A stretch of DNA of 64,000 nucleotides from Roseisolibacter agri (GTDB taxonomy: Bacteria; Gemmatimonadota; Gemmatimonadetes; Gemmatimonadales; Gemmatimonadaceae): positions 372,001 through 436,000 of the forward strand of contig NZ_BRXS01000005.1 in NCBI RefSeq assembly GCF_030159095.1. The letters run 5' to 3'. Shown in pieces: positions 61,983 to 64,000 of this stretch. The first letter of the stretch is position 1; each line of letters starts with the position of its first letter. The translations under genes and the position numbers were made by a program. The notes under the pieces are model-generated. The model searched no databases. It saw only the letters and a list, made by a program, of their open reading frames with translations, and had not been told where the DNA came from.

Positions 61983-62318
61983 ATGACGCTCGACGACTAC
62001 CAGCAGCTGGCGGCCCGCACCATCCGCCCCGGCCGCCCGCCCGAGCAGGCGCTCGCCAACTGGGCACTCGGCCTCACGGGCGAGGCAGGCGAGGTCGCGG
62101 AGCACGTGAAGAAGCACCTCTTCCACGGCGGCCCGCTCGACCGCACGGCGGTCGTGAAGGAGCTGGGCGACATCCTCTGGTACGTGGCCGCGATGGCCGG
62201 CGCGGTGGGCGTGTCGCTCGACGAGATCGGCACGACGAACATCGAGAAGCTGCGGCGGCGATACCCCGAGGGATTCGAGGAGCACCGGAGCTTGAATCGC
62301 GCGGCGGACGATACCTGA
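61983..62318 (+). CDS. MazG-like nucleotide pyrophosphohydrolase
   Basis: The 111-residue protein starts at ATG 61983 (MTLDDYQQLAARTIRPGRPP). The all-alpha NTP-PPase motif is visible: LGLTGEAGEVAEHVKKHLFHGGPLD with the metal-binding Glu residues, then VVKELGDILWYVAAMAGAVG with the ExxD motif. A short tail follows. It would hydrolyse a nucleoside triphosphate to monophosphate and pyrophosphate, perhaps cleaning damaged nucleotides. Its neighbour is a dCTP deaminase gene, so both act on nucleotide pools, though on opposite strands. Short tandem repeats begin right at its stop codon. Confidence 0.88.
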   Translation: MTLDDYQQLAARTIRPGRPPEQALANWALGLTGEAGEVAEHVKKHLFHGGPLDRTAVVKELGDILWYVAAMAGAVGVSLDEIGTTNIEKLRRRYPEGFEEHRSLNRAADDT

Positions 62319-62428
62319 GCGTCGAGCGTCGAGCGTCGAGCAGGCGCGCGCTCCTCACCTCGGCCTGACGGCTGCGCGTGCGCGCGACCCACGCGTGGCG
62401 GCAGCCCGAGCGCCGAGCGCCGAGCGCC
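62317..62428. repeat. Two related heptamer tandem arrays
   Basis: (GAGCGTC)3 at 62317-62337 starts on the stop codon of the MazG-like gene, and (GAGCGCC)3 lies at 62408-62428. Both are in the 269-bp gap before the dCTP deaminase gene, which otherwise shows no gene. They differ by one base per unit. Confidence 0.55.
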
Positions 62429-62587
62429 GACGTGTGGGGCGGGGACGCGCGGCGTGCGCGGAGGCGACCTCGATCGCAGCAAGGAGACTCACGCGAAGCG
62501 GTGAGGCTCCGCAGCGGCCGCGATCGCCGGGAGCCGGAGCGCATGCCGCGCGTCCCCGCCGGCGCACCAGACCCCGCGCCGAACCCC

Positions 62588-63712
62588 TCAGCGGAACTGC
62601 TTGGCCAGCCGCAGCAGCTGGGTCGAGTACGACGAGCCGATGTCGGCGCCGTACAGCTTCGTGGGTTCGTCGAGCAGCCGCTCGTACAGCAGGCGCCCCA
62701 CGATCTGCCCGTCCTCCAGCACGAACGGCACCTCGTGCGAGCGCACCTCCAGCACCGCGCGCGTGCCCGTGGGCGCGTGCGGGCCGTGGCCGAAGCCCGG
62801 GTCGAAGAAGCCCGCGTAGTGCACGCGGAACTCGCCGATCGCGGGCTCGTACGGCACCATCGCCGCCGCGTAGCGCGCCGGCACGCGCACGCGCTCGCGC
62901 GACATCAGGATGTAGAAGTCGTCCGGGTTGAGGATCAGCCGGCCCTTCCCGGGGCGGGGGATCGACTCCCAGAAGTCGCGCGGATCGTAGTGCGCGATGC
63001 GCGACAGGTCGATAAGCGGCGCGTGCGCGCGCGCGCGGTAGCCGACGACGCTCGTCGCGTCGGCGCCCACGAGGTCGACGCCGATCCAGAGGCCGCCGGC
63101 GATGCGCGCGTCGATCGGCGCGTCGCCCACGAACACCAGCCCCTCGCGGTCGTGCAGCTCGTCGAGCAGCGCGTCGTTCGACTCGGGCGCGCCGAGCGCG
63201 AGGCGCAGCTGGTTCAGCCGCGTGCCCTGCGTCACCAGCACGCTGAACGTGCGCGGCACGATCTCCAGGTAGAGCGGCCCGCGGTAGCCGGCCGGCACGA
63301 CGTCGAACTCCGTCGCGTGGTCGACGATCAGCCGCGTGAAGATGTCGAGCCGCCCCGTGGTGCTCTTCGGGTTCGCCTTGCCGGAGAGCGTCTCGGGCAG
63401 GTCCAGCGTCTCCGCCAGCGGCACCAGGTACACGCACCCCTTCTCCAGCACGCACGGGCGCGTGAGGTCGATCTCGTGCATCACCAGCTCGTCCAGCCGC
63501 TCGCGCACCGTCGCGCGCTCGCCCGGGAGGAAGCTCGCCTGCACGCGGTAGCCCGTGGCGCCCAGGCGCAGGTCCACGCTCGCGGGCTGCACCTGCGCGG
63601 GCTGCACGGCCGGCTCGCCGGTGATGCGCCCCGCGGCGATCAGCTCCTCGAGGTGCTGCGCGGCCAGCACGCCGGCGCGCGTTCGGGACGGACGGGCGTC
63701 GGGAGTCGTCAT
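62588..63712 (-). CDS. dcd: dCTP deaminase, long form
   Basis: The 374-residue protein starts at ATG 63712 (MTTPDARPSRTRAGVLAAQHL). It is about twice the usual dCTP deaminase length and carries two dUTPase-like folds. The first has the active-site region SGKANPKSTTGRLDIFTRLIVDHATEFDVVPAGYRGPLYLEIVP. The second has GRLILNPDDFYILMSRERVRVPARYAAAMVPYEPAIGEFRVHYAGFFDPGFG. The enzyme converts dCTP to dUTP, the precursor route to dTMP. The long form is known from Alphaproteobacteria and others. It follows the MFS transporter fragment by 17 bp on the same strand. Confidence 0.92.
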   Translation of the reverse strand: MTTPDARPSRTRAGVLAAQHLEELIAAGRITGEPAVQPAQVQPASVDLRLGATGYRVQASFLPGERATVRERLDELVMHEIDLTRPCVLEKGCVYLVPLAETLDLPETLSGKANPKSTTGRLDIFTRLIVDHATEFDVVPAGYRGPLYLEIVPRTFSVLVTQGTRLNQLRLALGAPESNDALLDELHDREGLVFVGDAPIDARIAGGLWIGVDLVGADATSVVGYRARAHAPLIDLSRIAHYDPRDFWESIPRPGKGRLILNPDDFYILMSRERVRVPARYAAAMVPYEPAIGEFRVHYAGFFDPGFGHGPHAPTGTRAVLEVRSHEVPFVLEDGQIVGRLLYERLLDEPTKLYGADIGSSYSTQLLRLAKQFR

Positions 63713-63729
63713 GTGGTGGGGCGAGTACG

Positions 63730-64000
63730 TCAGGCCGGCGCCGCGGACTCGCGCTTGGCGTAGCGCTCCAGGTCCGCGCCCAGCAGCAGCGTCAGGGCGA
63801 CCAGCGCGGCCGCGATGAAGAACGGCACGCCGACGCCCAGCTTGTCGAACGCGAGGCCGGCGATGATCGGGAAGATGGCGCGCGACGCGCCGCCGAACGT
63901 CTGCTGCACGCCCATGTACAGCCCGCGCTCCTCCTTGGGCGTCACGCGCGAGAGCATCGCCGTCACGCAGGGGAAGGTGAACGCGGTGCCGAGCGGCATC
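63730..64000 (-). CDS. Major facilitator superfamily transporter, N-terminus cut off
   Basis: Only the last about 89 codons are in the window; the frame runs off the right edge. The fragment shows two membrane helices and connecting loops: GTAFTFPCVTAMLSRVTPKEERGLYMGVQQTFGGASRAIFPIIAGLAFDKLG and GVPFFIAAALVALTLLLGADL. The ERGLYMGVQQ segment is the conserved cytoplasmic loop between helices 10 and 11 in drug/metabolite MFS proteins. The substrate is unknown. It is upstream of dcd on the same strand and may be cotranscribed with it. Confidence 0.85.
   Translation of the reverse strand, partial: MPLGTAFTFPCVTAMLSRVTPKEERGLYMGVQQTFGGASRAIFPIIAGLAFDKLGVGVPFFIAAALVALTLLLGADLERYAKRESAAPA

Overview
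The window is G+C-rich DNA, roughly 70% or more by eye, from a bacterium that looks like Gemmatimonadota (Gemmatirosa/Gemmatimonas type). That placement is an inference. It rests on many PAS-rich histidine kinases, ECF sigma factors paired with TPR-tailed Ser/Thr kinases, PadR regulators next to orphan 'ADOP' FtsX/MacB permeases, many small lipoproteins, and frequent GTG starts with GTGA/ATGA overlaps. I found no tRNA, rRNA, CRISPR array or insertion sequence. Both ends cut genes: a histidine kinase on the left and an MFS transporter on the right.

Layout. 0-3.4 kb: a two-component pair transcribed tail to tail, then a hybrid kinase. 3.4-6.9 kb: an ECF sigma / Ser-Thr kinase operon on the minus strand. 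7-11.2 kb: a vanadium haloperoxidase lipoprotein, a methyltransferase, a DUF3455 lipoprotein, a MarR regulator and a cupin lipoprotein. 11.3-14.5 kb: a second ECF sigma / Ser-Thr kinase operon on the plus strand. 14.5-22 kb: two secreted proteins, a four-PAS kinase, a cyclophilin-TetR operon and a divergent secreted protein whose promoter carries two TetR-like operators. 22-25.2 kb: a kinase-response regulator operon followed by two small coupled genes. 25.2-32.1 kb: a five-gene GntR-ABC operon ending in an ABC permease fused to an M1 aminopeptidase. 32.2-35.3 kb: PadR plus ADOP permease.

35.4-45 kb is a signalling block. It holds a kinase with a frameshifted first PAS domain, a DUF4118 kinase, a channel-like membrane protein, and a response regulator and kinase placed tail to tail. 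45.3-48.4 kb: a DJ-1/PfpI - SRPBCC - zinc alcohol dehydrogenase cluster that looks like stress defence. 48.4-54 kb: a hybrid kinase, a class III aminotransferase, an unknown protein and a tandem ABM-fold protein. 54.1-56.6 kb: an old-yellow-enzyme reductase, its divergent MerR regulator and a second DJ-1-like protein. 56.6-61.7 kb: a second PadR/ADOP module bracketed by intact queG and by a decayed copy of the queG 3' end. 61.7-64 kb: small proteins, a MazG-like pyrophosphohydrolase, a long-form dCTP deaminase and the MFS fragment.

The region is dominated by sensing and membrane efflux or remodelling: eight histidine kinases, three NarL-type regulators, two ECF/STPK modules and three ABC-type systems. 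The observations most worth following are these: two paralogous ECF/STPK cassettes sharing an N-terminal kinase extension; a 20-bp direct-repeat motif present four times and always oriented toward the downstream gene; the queG-flanked PadR/ADOP insertion; and the frameshifted kinase.
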